Shown here: positions 22,022 through 33,303 of the stretch, piece by piece
Numbering within the stretch: position 1 is the stretch's first letter
Layout: the number at the start of each line of letters is the position of its first letter
Source of the DNA: Parastagonospora avenae f. sp. tritici 18332-5
Taxonomy: Eukaryota; Ascomycota; Dothideomycetes; Pleosporales; Phaeosphaeriaceae
DNA length: 64,000 nucleotides
Assembly: GCA_022559985.1 (NCBI GenBank)
Contig: JAFJTR010000105.1
Location: 1 to 64,000, forward strand
Direction: 5' to 3'
Translations under genes and position numbers: made by a program
Notes under the pieces: model-generated
The model's database searches: none
Told to the model about the DNA's origin: nothing
What the model saw: the letters and a program-made list of their open reading frames with translations, nothing else

Positions 22022-22969
22022 ATGCCACCCACAACAATCGATCTTCCCGCCATCAAGCAACGCATCTGGTCTATCACCACATCCTACACCGTCTCACAGA
22101 TCATATCCTACAACCTCGCCCTAGGCGCATCCGGCAAAAATCTCACCCTAGTCTACGAAGGCCACCCTAGCTTCCATGCCCTCCCCACTTTCGGTGCCGT
22201 ACACGGCATAGCGGTAATGGGTCTCGTGCACCGCGCCATGACTGATTTCTTGCCAAACTTCCAGGGGCATAATCACGTCCATGGCGAGCATTATCTCAAG
22301 CTTGTGCGCGGGTATCCGATTCCGCAAGGAACAAATGAAATTCGACTAAAGACGACGGCGAGGGTGGTGGACATTGTGGATCGGAAGAAAGGAGTTCTGG
22401 TCTGTGTGGACACAGTGACAACTGAGGAGGGCTCGGGCGATGTACATTGTGAAAATGAATGGGTGGGGTTTGTCATGAATGTCCCGACTACTGGGGCAAA
22501 TATGGAACAAATGTCGAGAGGAGAGAGGACGATACTTCACCCGACGCCGTCGAGAAGGCCGGATAAGGTGCTGTCGCATAAGACGTCGCTGGAGCAGGCG
22601 GCCTTGTATCGTGCTGCGTCGGGTGATTTGAATCCGTTGCATATTGATCCGGACACTGCGACTGCAGCAGGGTTTCCGGCGCCGATTCTGACGGGTACTT
22701 GCACGTTAGGGATTGGTGTCAGGCATGTCATCGAGGCTTTCTGTGCAGGAGACGTGAGCAGATTTGTCAGAGTGAAGGTCAGGCTGAGCAAGCCGGTGTT
22801 CGCGGCATTGGGAGAAGAAGTCAAGACGGAGATGTGGAAGGAAACGATATCAGAAGGAAGGCGAAGAGTGCTTTTCAGGATGGTCGTAGAGGATCAAAAT
22901 GGGGAAGGCGAGAAGGTTGTCATGAGTCAAGGATGTGTGGAGTTGCGGAGAAATGAGGCAAAGATGTGA
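22022..22969 (+). CDS. MaoC-like (R)-specific enoyl-CoA hydratase, probably peroxisomal
   Basis: A single exon of 315 residues with two hot-dog halves, as in hydratase 2 enzymes of multifunctional protein type. The hydratase-2 motif AASGDLNPLHIDP (198-210) supplies Asp202 and His207, the expected catalytic pair, followed by AAGFPAPILTGTC. The chain ends in AKM, a plausible PTS1, so it should work in peroxisomes, hydrating trans-2-enoyl-CoA to (R)-3-hydroxyacyl-CoA. The transporter and acyl-CoA ligase lie next to it, but on mixed strands, so this is proximity rather than an operon. A stand-alone hydratase without dehydrogenase domains may serve a side branch of beta-oxidation or secondary metabolism. 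Confidence 0.85.
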   Translation: MPPTTIDLPAIKQRIWSITTSYTVSQIISYNLALGASGKNLTLVYEGHPSFHALPTFGAVHGIAVMGLVHRAMTDFLPNFQGHNHVHGEHYLKLVRGYPIPQGTNEIRLKTTARVVDIVDRKKGVLVCVDTVTTEEGSGDVHCENEWVGFVMNVPTTGANMEQMSRGERTILHPTPSRRPDKVLSHKTSLEQAALYRAASGDLNPLHIDPDTATAAGFPAPILTGTCTLGIGVRHVIEAFCAGDVSRFVRVKVRLSKPVFAALGEEVKTEMWKETISEGRRRVLFRMVVEDQNGEGEKVVMSQGCVELRRNEAKM

Positions 22970-23873
22970 ACTGACACGAGGTGTAGGTAGTCACATATCA
23001 TCAATCTCAAATCTGCAGAGAACTTTGAATCTTCGCTTTGTTTATTGCATCCGTAACTCGTAAGCCAACCACGATAGTAAGGTGTTGTAGCTACCCCGTT
23101 GCAGGCACGAATCTTTCATAAGTCGTTTAGAATCGATTGCATTTAGTAAAAATAGCTACAATATCCGATTCATGCCTCTTCTTGTGCAACATACGGGAAA
23201 TCATCCACTATGAGCTTTATAGTAAACTGTCCAGTAGCTGAAGAAGCTATGACTATCTACTGTGGTAGTCAGCCCAGCTGTAGGTGAGGCGAAGGCCATG
23301 TTGGTGCCTGGCCGAGAACTCCGCAGCAATTCGATCACCCAAGGACCTCGATGTGACTGCAGTGTGCTCATCCATACGTCACTTGTGCTGGATGTTCATA
23401 TTCTTGAGACTGGGATAATCGAGGAGATGATCAAACTTGTAGTGCGTCTACATCTCATCCGCGTGATAGTGGCCTTTATAAGCGAGCGGAGAGTGCAACA
23501 GTTACCCTGGATACTATGTCTTCCTTTCCGTCGGCCATGGAATTGTAGAAATTTTTAGATCCGGCTCTTTGCCATTGCTCCAACCAAGGCTCAGTGCGCG
23601 TGATGGGCTTGTTGGATCACAGGCCATACATGAATTGTACTGAGCCAGATCACATAACTTCAACGAACAACAAAAACCAACTCTGTCAAATACATGAGTT
23701 TACTATCATGGTGGAAAGTCGAAAGACGCATTTCTGTTAGCTTAATTTAGCGTGCAAGGGTACAAGGCGTTGTTGGCAAGGAAGCACGCGTAATTAGGAC
23801 GGCTGAGACGTGCTGAACAGTGATGTTAAATCTCTCGATATACTTACTGCTGGCAACGGCTAGAATATGCTAT
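22970..23873. other. Intergenic, about 0.9 kb
   Basis: No gene seen; AT-rich patches occur around 23020-23220 and 23640-23760. Confidence 0.5.
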
Positions 23874-24946
23874 CTAGTAATTGGTATAGAGCCGGCGAGG
23901 CCGAGGCGCTTGCCGGGTGTAATACACACCTACGTGCTGTGGCGGTGGCAGCCGCGAACATTTGATCTTGATCAATTCTCCCGGGTCGTTTGCCGCCCGC
24001 ACAGCCTCCATCACGTGCTGAATTGTCTGCTCATTGGTGATGTTCTTGAGACTTCTACAGTCCAGAAGTCGCTGTAACTTGAAATGGTCGAACAGCTGAT
24101 CGGGGGAGTGCGCCGGACGACTCATGGTCATGTTATCTTCGTTTTCCATGACAAAGTATGTGAGTGGCTCGAAGTGAAACCTCAACTTGATCTTGCACAG
24201 ACCACTGCAGAAGACGGCCAGCTCCAAGTCAGCATTCTTCTCGTAGCCAGAAGGAAAGCGACTAAAGAAGTCGAAGCTCAGATCTCGAAAAAGCTCAAGA
24301 CGGCCTGGAGCAGCCTTGAGGAAAGTCTGGGGAAAGGTGTTGTCGTTGATCGAGGCTACCATGAACTTCGAGCCTTCGGCAACTACGGCGATGATCTCTT
24401 CTTTGGTCGCCTCGGAGACCGAGCAAATGGCCGGCAGGAATTTGCTGCTCAGCGGATTGTCGCCGACCTTGGCATATTCGCGCAATGCGATCGTGTCGAC
24501 AAAGTAGCGTATGCCAACTCCGTTAGGATGTTGGTATGGCTCATCGCGAATGGCCGAATCCCAAATGATTAGACGGAGCTCTCGTGCCAGTTGCATGAAG
24601 CCATGGAACTTAGGCTCTGGTGCTGTGTCGGCAATGGGGATCGGAGGTAAAGACTCGTTGTCTTCGACGACCTCTGGTGCTTTTGATTCGTCAGCTCTCA
24701 TGTACAATTTGCGAAACTGAAGTTCAGTGTCAACATACCTGACACGGCCGTCTTCAGTGGCCTATAACGGACGACGTCGACCCAGGTGTGGGCGCCCGTG
24801 CTTGAGTCTTTGGCATTCAGGGCAGCTTTGGACCCAGGAGAAGTCAGGAACGGAAATTGCTCTTCATGGAAAGCGTATGGAGCCGTCACTGGCGTTAGTA
24901 CGCCCTGTCGAGGATAGCCATTGTAAGGAACTGTAAGGATCACCAT
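23874..24946 (-). CDS. 2EXR/F-box-like domain protein (intact copy of a head-to-head pair)
   Basis: Two exons, 24946-24739 and 24679-23874, give 337 residues. The domain starts at FHGFMQLARELRLIIWDSAI, the fungal 2EXR pattern (L..ELR..IW). It continues through a LPAICSVSEATKEE block and a DLELAVFCSGL block, both shared with the neighbour at 25393. An upstream intron with textbook signals (GTAAGT..CTAAC..CATAG, about 25014-24952) suggests a further 5' exon, which may be only UTR because a stop lies in frame above it. These proteins form large lineage-specific families in fungi and their function is unknown. The 3' splice site used here (ATCAAAAG) lacks a pyrimidine tract, so that junction is less certain. 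Confidence 0.6.
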
Positions 24947-25232
24947 TTTTTGTTCCGCTATGCCAATTCAGTTACGTTAGTTATTATCTTGATTGTGGGG
25001 ATAGGTGACTTACCTTGTGTAGACACAACTGGTTGACTAAATGTTGGCGGAGGAGCTGGGTCCCAAGGGCGAGTAATAGGAGTTGGCAAGTGATTAGCGT
25101 GTCAAGTCTTTGATCAGTGCGGTGCTGATGGGAAATCCGCAGACCTACTGTAGCCTGGAAAGCGAGGATCGGCCCATTGGTCGGTCGTCAAGGCTGTGAA
25201 AAGAATCTTAGGCGTACCACTCGCCCCTCATG

Positions 25233-25238
25233 TATAAA
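25233..25238 (+). promoter_or_regulatory. TATA box upstream of the 25393 gene
   Basis: TATAAA lies 160 bases upstream of the ATG at 25393, followed by a CA/CT-rich stretch typical of fungal 5' UTRs. It suggests that the now broken gene had, and may still have, a working promoter. Confidence 0.4.
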
Positions 25239-25392
25239 ATACCCCTGAGGACAACTCTTGTCCTACACCATCTCTTGTTCCGCAACACTCCACCACTCAA
25301 GACGAATCATCAAGCCTCAGCTTTAAAAGGTTGACTCAAACATCCCCTCAGCAATTCCCTCACGAAGATGTTCTCAACCTCTGCTTTCCCAG

Positions 25393-26307
25393 ATGACTTC
25401 CTCCCGAGCTTCGGTCATCTCTCCATTGACTCATATCCGTGTAGTTTCAGGAGATGAAGATCCTCGTCTTAGATTCGACACCAACACCTATGCTTTCCAG
25501 CACCCACCAACACACGGCCAAGGCGAGTTCCCGCTCCTCGATTCTGCTCAAGCTTCCGATGCCCTCGAGGTCACCGATGCATCTGGCACCTACACGTATG
25601 CGGATGTACTCAAGTTAGGTCGCACAAGCGGCTTTGACTTCCTGTTCAATTTTCCTCCCGAAATCCGTGAGCTCGTCTGGGAAGCTACCATGCGCGCCGA
25701 TGACTCATTCTCCGGCGGGATCCATCTCCGGTCCCACGTCTACCGGCGCGAAGAGCCAGACCGTCCTAGCTTTCTCCCTCGAGTCTGCTATCTATCCAAG
25801 TCCACTCGAGATGAGACCTTTGCTGTGTTTATGCGGAATGCGAGCTACATCATCTCTTCGATTCACGATAATGCCTCCCTTCGAAAGTTTATTGCTACGG
25901 TACCCGATGGTCAGCTGAATATCCGCGAACTCTACTTTCGGAAGTTCGATTTCTTTTAGGAGCACGATCGCGAGACTGGGGCGTTGAATGCGGAGAACTC
26001 GGATCTTGAGCTGGCGGTGCACTGCGAGGGCCTGCAGACTGTGCACTTGACCATAGGCCCTAGGTTCGCAGTCTGTAGGGCCTTCGATGAGGAAATCGAA
26101 CAGTAGGTCCATTGATTCAGGTCTACTGAAGAACTCGTTGCCAAGTACCGTCTGCGTCGACTTCTCGATTGCAAGATGCTGCGCACTGTCCACTGGCACA
26201 GATTGTGGATGACAACTGAGCACGAGCGAGTGCTCCGCGGCCTTGCGGATTGGTTCAAGGCGGAATTTGCTAGCCGGGGTCGTAAGACTGAATACACTTT
26301 GACTTAG
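25393..26307 (+). pseudogene. Broken paralogue of the 2EXR-like gene (three in-frame stops)
   Basis: The reading frame from the ATG at 25393 matches the neighbour on the other strand along its length: FDFLFNFPPEIRELVWEATM is the 2EXR start, and SFLPRVCYLSKSTRDE and IISSIHDNASLRKFIATVPD follow. The frame meets TAG at 25957, TAG at 26104 and TGA at 26113, yet coding similarity continues in the same frame through NSDLELAVHCEGL and YRLRRLLDCKML to a TAG at 26305. No indel is needed. A truncated 188-residue protein could still be made from the first part. An alternative start at 25368 with a 37-nt intron is possible. It is divergent from its paralogue. Confidence 0.7.
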
Positions 26308-27169
26308 GAGGTTGCAGAAGGTGCTCCATGGGATGGCGCTTAACCGGAGGCTGGGAGGGCATGAGTGCCGTATAGTATCTAAATCACGTTAACGGAACGT
26401 CATGAACCCAAAGTGTCTTTGTTCATCTTACTCTCCATATTGTCGATATATATGGCTGTTCATGTGCAAATTTAGTATAAACCTGGGCGACGGGGTGGCC
26501 GTAGTTGCGAGACAAAATACGAATAAAACGACACTTCCGCTATATGGTGTGCTATATTCGCTAACTGTTCATACCAATATTTGGAGTGATCGTACGAGTC
26601 ACCTGATCATCACATGATCAACCTCTGCACGCGCCTTAGGGGCTAGTGCAGGAGTATATAGTCTGCTCGTACGATAGCTTCACTCAATCAATCAATCTGC
26701 AACCACCTAAAGTTTGCAACTTGCTTCACACCGTACAATTGTACTTGCTTTACCTAAGGTGGTCCTACCAACACTAACAAAAATATTATCAGGGTCGCAA
26801 GATTATTGTCAGAGTACAACATGCAGGAGCAGAAGAAGGATGCGAAAGCTTGTGTTAACTAACAATGCTTGTCGTGCAATCAGAATTACCGTGTATTTGC
26901 AATATCGCAAACACAACCGCTTGCCATTTGACCTAGTAACATGATAACACAAGGGGTCTTTGTCAAAAGATCAACAAAAGTCTCCAAGCAAAATTAGCTT
27001 AATACCAGCCTTGGAAATGCAGTACTCTTACAACAGAATCCCTTCCACTCCACTCCCTAAGCCCTCGGTTCCTTCCCCCCGATCTCTTTACTCTCCCTCA
27101 CAAACCCATTCCCATCCCCCGCCCTCGCCGCCCCATGTTGATGACTAAACACCCAAAGTCAGCATTCAT
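26308..27169. other. Intergenic, about 0.86 kb, with a dispersed element
   Basis: No gene is supported. It contains the element at 26640-26800 that is shared with 59350-59490. Confidence 0.5.
26640..26800 (+). repeat. Dispersed non-coding element, copy 1
   Basis: Ordered matches to 59350-59490: tcgtacgatag, atcaatctgcaac, aacttg, cgtacaat, then ctacyaacA-like blocks. The two copies have the same orientation and similar spacing. This one lies downstream of the broken 2EXR-like gene. No protein is encoded. Confidence 0.5.
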
Positions 27170-27679
27170 TCATCCCACTTCCTCGCCCCCCTTCCTCCCA
27201 CCAACAACATACCTATGATCCCTAACCTCCCACTTCTTCAACACATCCAGCCCCACACTGTCCAGCGCACCAACATGACTACTCGCCAGCGTCACACCAG
27301 GCACATCCTCCCCCTTGTCCGCTACTTTTTTCCAGCTCGCAGCAGACACGCAGAACCGCTGGCCGGCGCTGACGTCCTTGAGGCCTGAGGCGCGGATGAA
27401 GGCGGAGGTGAGTTGTGCGCCGATGGGATTGGCGGCGGTGCAGTAGCCGGCGTGCAGAGAGGAGGGGAGATTTTTGGGCGCGCTGGATTCGGAGGAGTGT
27501 TTGTGGAGGGGGGCGTTGAAGACTGTGTTCTGTGAGTAGGGGTAATAACAATGGGGGAGAACTGGTGTACCGTTCTTTTGCTTGACGTCCATGCCTCCTT
27601 GTTCGTTTTTGGATGACATGTCGGTGTTGGATTGGAGGATGCGGGATGCGTTTAATTGTTCGGAGTGGAGAAAGACCAT
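27170..27679 (-). CDS. DUF2237-like small protein
   Basis: A single-exon frame of 169 residues. The segment AGYCTAANPIGAQLTSAF, then GLKDVSAGQRFCVSAASWKK and LASSHVGALDSVGLDVLKKW, follows the DUF2237 pattern (GYC.T...; GLK.GDRWCLCA.RW; TH..AL..V.L..LK). In that family a cysteine pair and a conserved Trp are kept; here the C..A..WK part is retained but one cysteine is Ser. Function is unknown; the family is common in bacteria and scattered in fungi. The start may be the Met at 27619 instead of 27679. An apparent intron at about 27560 is not used, since removing its 41 nt would break the frame. The family assignment is moderate. Confidence 0.6.
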   Translation of the reverse strand: MVFLHSEQLNASRILQSNTDMSSKNEQGGMDVKQKNGTPVLPHCYYPYSQNTVFNAPLHKHSSESSAPKNLPSSLHAGYCTAANPIGAQLTSAFIRASGLKDVSAGQRFCVSAASWKKVADKGEDVPGVTLASSHVGALDSVGLDVLKKWEVRDHRYVVGGRKGGEEVG

Positions 27680-28943
27680 GGGGTTGGTGTGTGAACGATG
27701 AAGAAAGGAAAGAAAAACTCAATTGAAGCTTCTAACGAGCCCTTGTGCCAGACGTTTGTGGTAGACATGATGCTGTCATAGAAGGGCTCGACTCCTGACG
27801 TCACGAGCGTGGACTAGTCTTCAGCCTCAAGTTTTCTCTTCGGTCACTACCAAAGTCATCCTTCTTGCATGTTCCTCAAAGAAACAACATGTAAAATCTA
27901 AATGCTTCAACGAAAATGTCGACGCTGCCAGCACGTCACATCCCCCTCGGCATGGCCTTCCCCATCTCAATATGCGCTACGCTGAATGAGTCCTAGCTCC
28001 GGCTAAACTTCACCCCCATCATCGTACCCCAGATTCGCATCGCATCTTCGGATCCACCACGACGCCGAGCATCAATCGTCCAGATCCCAAGCTCAAGCTC
28101 AGCCACGCGGCTCTCCCTCGCCCGCGGTACACCTCTCAACATGCGTACACAGGCCACGCAACGCCGCTTGGCACACGTCGCACATCGGCGTTTACGCACC
28201 ACCGAGCGCCGACATGCAACGGTGAAAGTAGCACCAAAGCATTGGCCTCGATGTTACTCATCCAATGAACTGGAACTCTCCGCCGTGAACGTGCGAGTCG
28301 GTGAGCGTTGTTGTGGTCGATCAAATGACGAGTGCCTCACTACACCGCCACGAGTTGCACCAACGTGCAGTTGCAAAGCTAAAAGATTGCATTTCTTCTG
28401 ATTCGTCTCGCGCGTCATTCCGTAGCGGGTGCGCTAAGGTGAATGCATGGTAGATGCCTGTAGGTAGTGAACTATAACGGCCACGGCATTGATGCATGAA
28501 TTGCTTCGAAGAGTGGTATGTGTGGGGCGGAGAATTGGTCTTCTCGTGGACGAGTAGGTGACTGGTAAGCATGCAAGACTTGCGGTACAGGACGCGTACA
28601 CCAACATTCGTTTCTGTGATTCGCTGCGAGGTAAGAACATGGTGACGGATGACATTATTAAAAGAAAAGTAGATCATGGCTGGGAGATTCGACACGAGTA
28701 AATTGTTGATTTGTTGTTGCTATCTCGAGCCTCATGGCGAATTGGTGATACCGCTCGCTCGCTGAAAATGCCGTTAGAATGCTGCATCGTTCCGCTCTCA
28801 TACTCATTCAATTCGTCTATGCCAAAATACCTGTATGATACATTCCTCCACAATGCGTATTGGCGACTAGCATCATGGATCTAGACGCGCTATGCACGTG
28901 TCTTTTCCTTCAAACTGTCGGAGCCCGACAAGGCGATCTTAAC
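27680..28943. other. Intergenic, about 1.26 kb
   Basis: Short frames occur (for example an Arg/Cys-rich 69-codon frame at 27993-28202, minus strand) but none has supporting features. Confidence 0.5.
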
Positions 28944-31315
28944 TTAGCCTTGGAGCTTCTCGCGAATCTCCGCGATGACGTTCCTTATCCGCGGCTCCTT
29001 GACCTTGTGCTCTGCATGCGAGACCGCGTCGCCAATCTGGAGGATGTCTCTACCAGCCTCGCAGAAGTCGGGTCCTAGAGACAGAAGCGTGCCAGTGGCG
29101 ACCAGGGCGCGGTAGACGGCTTCCGAATCGGTGGCTGAGGTGAGAATCTTGGACAGGTCACTTAGAAGCGACAAGGCACGGTCCGCATTGTTCTCTGACG
29201 TAAGCAGAACCGAGTAGTTGATGTAGAGGGTCGTCAGCGCGATAATGAGGTTGCGATTTGATGATGTCAGGAATGGCGACAGCAGTGGGTGTATCTGATC
29301 GAACTCGGTGCTCGCCAGCATGCGGCCCTTGTCCGTCTGGAGCAGATTGCTGACGCAACGGATAGCCATCATGGTGTTGTTCGGTGGGGATGACTCAGTG
29401 AAGACGCCAGACTCGGTGAGCGAGGAGACGAAGTTTTGTTCAGGCGACACAATGTGCGCTGTAGGCTCTTCGAAGATGAGAACAAGCCGTAGCATGTCTA
29501 GCGCGGGTAGTCGCTTTTCTGCCGGCCACTGTGTCGCTGCCTTGAGAAGGAGATCGATACCTGTAAGATCGACACCCTTTCCATTGCCCTTCTCGACCGC
29601 TGATACGGTGGTGCTTAGTTGTTCCACATCGGACGGGTTGAGCGAGACGCCCTTGTGTCCCTCATCGACTAGCGCCTGATTGAACTCTTGCAGCTTCTTG
29701 AAGATGACCTTGTGGTTTCCTGACGCGATGGGGAGGTATTCCTTCTGTGGTAGAATCTTTGGGGCTACAGGCGTCAGGGGTACCTGTGAGACCTGGTTCG
29801 CATCGCCTGGTCTGTATCGCGATTCTGAACCCCATGGATCTGCGCCTGGTCCGGCAGCCTGCCCTAACGTCGCGCCCTGTGTGTTTTGAACAATAAAGGT
29901 TGCAACTTGGTCCAAGTAGGTCAGGGGCAGCTCGTTGTCCTCGATGAACTTTCGCGCAGCTTCGTAGTGGTTTTGGTTGAGATTGTAAGGAAGCTTGAGT
30001 GGTGGCTTTCCGTCCTCAATGTCTACGTCAAACACATAGTCGTACTCCTTGCCGTTGTGGGATACCTTGCGTCCACCACTGCCTGCTGAATCGACCACAG
30101 TGCCGACATTCAGCCATTCATTGGCGGCTGAAGACCACTGGTATGCCGAAACATTGCCGTTTGCCTCGAGGATCATCTGGACTTGGCCCTCCTTGGTGCC
30201 CGATCGCTGGTTCAGGAACTCGGGGCCCGGGAGCTTCTCCTTGTTGATATCTCCAACAGTCTGTTGTGGTATCGAGGAGCCCTTGACGTCGTCGTTGAGC
30301 TGCTGGATCTCGGCCTCGGAGGCGAGCCGCTCTGACTCGCGGGTGAAGATGCGAACGAGCTTGTCACTTGCACCGGTGACGATGTCGCCATTCTCTGAGC
30401 ACACAGCAACCGTCCATACGGAAATCGCCGGGTGTGTGATGGTCTGTATGCACTGGTTCTTTTCCCAGACGCGCACTGTCCGGTCTTCGCCTGCGCTCAC
30501 TAGTCCGCCGCTGGGCAGCACTGCCAGCGAGTAGATGAAGTTCTCGTGACCGTGAAGCTCAGCCACCTGCTGTCCATTCAGGGTCCACAAGCGGATGATA
30601 GCGTCGTTGCCCGCGGAGGCGAAATGTGCACCCGAGGCATGGTTTGTAGGCAGTCGACACAGGGCTCGCACGACTTCGGGAGCCTGTATTGACTGCACCT
30701 GCTTCCCTGAGGTCTGGTAGATGCGGATCTTCTTGTCAGCGCACCCGGTAATGATGGTGTTGCTGTCGTAGGCGAGCACAGCCCACACAGACGCCTCGTG
30801 TCCAGGAAGCAGCTTCGAGTCGCCCCACTTGCCGACCTCCCATAGGCGCGCCTCCATGTCCCAGCCGCCGCTCACAATGTATTTCCCGTCCTGGCTGGCG
30901 TCGAGTGCGCATACGTTGTTGCCGTGCCCTATTAGAAGAGCTTCGGCATCATCTTCAAGGTTCTTGCTCGGTTGTCGTACGTCGATGATCTGGTCCTTGC
31001 CGCCGGAGACAATCAGACCCTCGGGATACGCCGTGGTCGGCGGGACAATTGCGAGTGAATTGACAAACTCTTTGCCGTGTGTCTTGATGGTGCTGTCCCA
31101 TGTTGGCGGCTTGGCGGTTTGCTGCGACCACACGCGCACTGTGAAGTCTCGAGATGCGGACACTACCGAGGCGGGGGAGGGGAAGGCGACGCTGCGGACC
31201 TGGTAATAATGTTAGTCATTCTATCGTGGATTAAATAGGGAAAGAGCGCATCAGTGAATATACATACATCGTCTTCGTGGCCGCGCAGAGTAGCTGACAG
31301 CTTGAAGTCGGTCAT
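28944..31315 (-). CDS. doa1: Doa1/Ufd3/PLAA ubiquitin-binding WD40 protein
   Basis: Two exons, 31315-31268 and 31199-28944, give 767 residues, between yeast Doa1 (715) and human PLAA (about 795). A tiny first exon encodes MTDFKLSATLRGHEDD; the joint restores the first WD40 blade. Seven WD-type blades run to about residue 310 (for example GHGNNVCALD and SGGWDMEARLWEV). A PFU domain (about 350-460; NEWLNVGTVVD, then YDYVFDVDIEDGKPPLKLPYN in two pieces) binds ubiquitin. A PUL armadillo domain (about 515-767) is expected to bind the C-terminus of Cdc48/p97. The protein acts in ubiquitin homeostasis, ribophagy and sorting with Cdc48. No oddities beyond the short first exon. Confidence 0.92.
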
Positions 31316-33303
31316 GGTTGATGTGCACGCGGGGTTGCACGGCGGTGGAGGGGAGGAAGTTGGGATAGGATGACGAGAGAAGGAGAGGGCGACAATTATT
31401 GGGAGGAAGACATCAACTCTGAGGCGGTGAGATCACGGGACCGTTGTATTGGCGGGTGAGTGACTTTCAATATTGCCTTGAAGTGAATTGTCGTCGTTCT
31501 CACAAAGCCTGGGTTCGCTCACTGAACGTCAACACTCGACCAACGTCACTTCCCCGGCCGCTTCGCTTGCGCATTAGGTAAGCAACATCAGCCCTGTCAC
31601 TCGAGACGGCAACACCAAAACAACACGACGCGACCTCGAGATAGAGAAGCATACTACCCATCTCGGTACTTTTTTTGAGGTGCCCAAGCATGTAGCCTGA
31701 CTTGGTCACGAGGCACTATGCAGTATTCAGCCCGCAGATACGACAAACCTCAGCTCGCCTAGACGAGTATCTGTAGCCTCCACGCCTCCTTCTCTAGTCT
31801 ACATCTGCCGTTTTTCGATCTTACACCAGCACCGGATTTCTCCAAATGTTCTCCATCGAGCCCAGCATGTGGCGTCGCTGATGAAAGGCTGAGTGTGCTT
31901 AGCATAAAGCCTCAGCAGTCGAGCCGTTCGGAGAGGCCGCTGGTGCATCGCTACTTTTCACATTCCTTCATTCCCATCTCTGGCACACCATAACACTCTG
32001 CAGCATGTCACCCAGTCTTGTCTCGCGGAAGCTGGAAGACCGATGGGCACTGCCAAGCGCCTACAGCCGATGAGACATGTTCGCGCCAGCGAGTACTGCG
32101 GCAACATCCGGCGCGGAGCTGTTGTACTCTGTCCTTCATAGACGTCCTTCATGATGGCAGTTTCAAGTGAACTTTCTCCGCGTCCAGTCGCCATTTGTTG
32201 AGTAAGACAGCAGTTGGGCGGCGTACCATCAGGTTGCACAGCAACGCCCAGCAGCTCTTCCCGCGACTCTGCAGCTGGAGCACGTCTCAAACAGGCATTG
32301 ATCGACGTACCAGGCCCAGAACCAGATTCATCGCGCATGGCCGCCAAACGTCAAGTCTGTGGTGGTGGAACGGTTTGGTGGAACGGTTCCTGCTTGAGCG
32401 TCCCAGCAAAGCTCCCCGCATAGCTGCCATCGCTCGGCCTCCACCCCACCCTCGACCGAATTGCATCGCGGAGCACGGCGCTCTTGTTTCACCGACCGCT
32501 GCCAAATGCAACTCTACCAGTTCATGCGTAAAGGATAGAGATGAGATAGTTGCTCGCATGGTCATCTGATTTGCGAAACCAATACGCATGATGGCGCCGT
32601 CCTCGCTTCGCCTTCCTGGCCAGTGTCTGTCCAGCTCGACCTTCGTCTGCGTTCGCCGCAGCCACCATTGAGTTAGATCAGCGTAGAACACCACCCATCC
32701 CTGCTAAACACAACTACGCTTACAGACTGCTCCCTGCGCAAGCCTGGGCCCAACTGTCCGCTACATGACGGCCAAGCCTCTGGTCTTTGTGGCGGACAGT
32801 TGCGTGTCAGCTTAGCTTTCTCGACCATTGACAGCAGTGAAGGGAAACCTTGTGACCCGCCTAGACCCCAAGCCTACGCAGCGCGACTTACTTGAAATGA
32901 GTGCACCTCGCCAGACTGACGCCAGCGTGTCATGGCTTTAAGCATACAAGAGGACGCACATTCCCCAGTCCGAGTGCAAATTCAAGATAGATCTGCTTGA
33001 TTCGGTAGATCCCGAGGCCACGAAAGCCCCATCCGACCCCTGTTGCCGATCTTGTCACCTCTGTACAGCTTTACCATAGAGCCGGATCCACCGCGTTCAC
33101 CAACAACTGTCGGCCGACCCCTACGTACCTCACAGCGCTCTTACGCAAGGCCCCGTGCCACCGCCCTCGCCCAACAGTCTGACCCTTAAAAGAAACCCGC
33201 GCCGCAGATCAGGGTCTCGTAGCAAGTTCGTTCTTGATTTTGCTCTACACCGCAACAGCTTCACTGGAAGAGACTCTGCTTCGCCTCCGACCCATATTAC
33301 TCA
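31316..33303. other. Intergenic, about 2 kb
   Basis: No supported gene. Frames up to 135 codons occur on both strands but show no domain, no splice partners and no consistent start context. Confidence 0.5.

Noticed and set aside
25957..26307. Programmed stop readthrough in the broken paralogue
   Set aside because: The first stop is TAG followed by GAG, not the UGA-CUA type known in fungi, and two more stops follow within about 160 bases.
27518..27560. Possible 41-nt intron in the DUF2237-like gene
   Set aside because: Its length is not a multiple of three, so removal breaks the open frame, which otherwise reads through.
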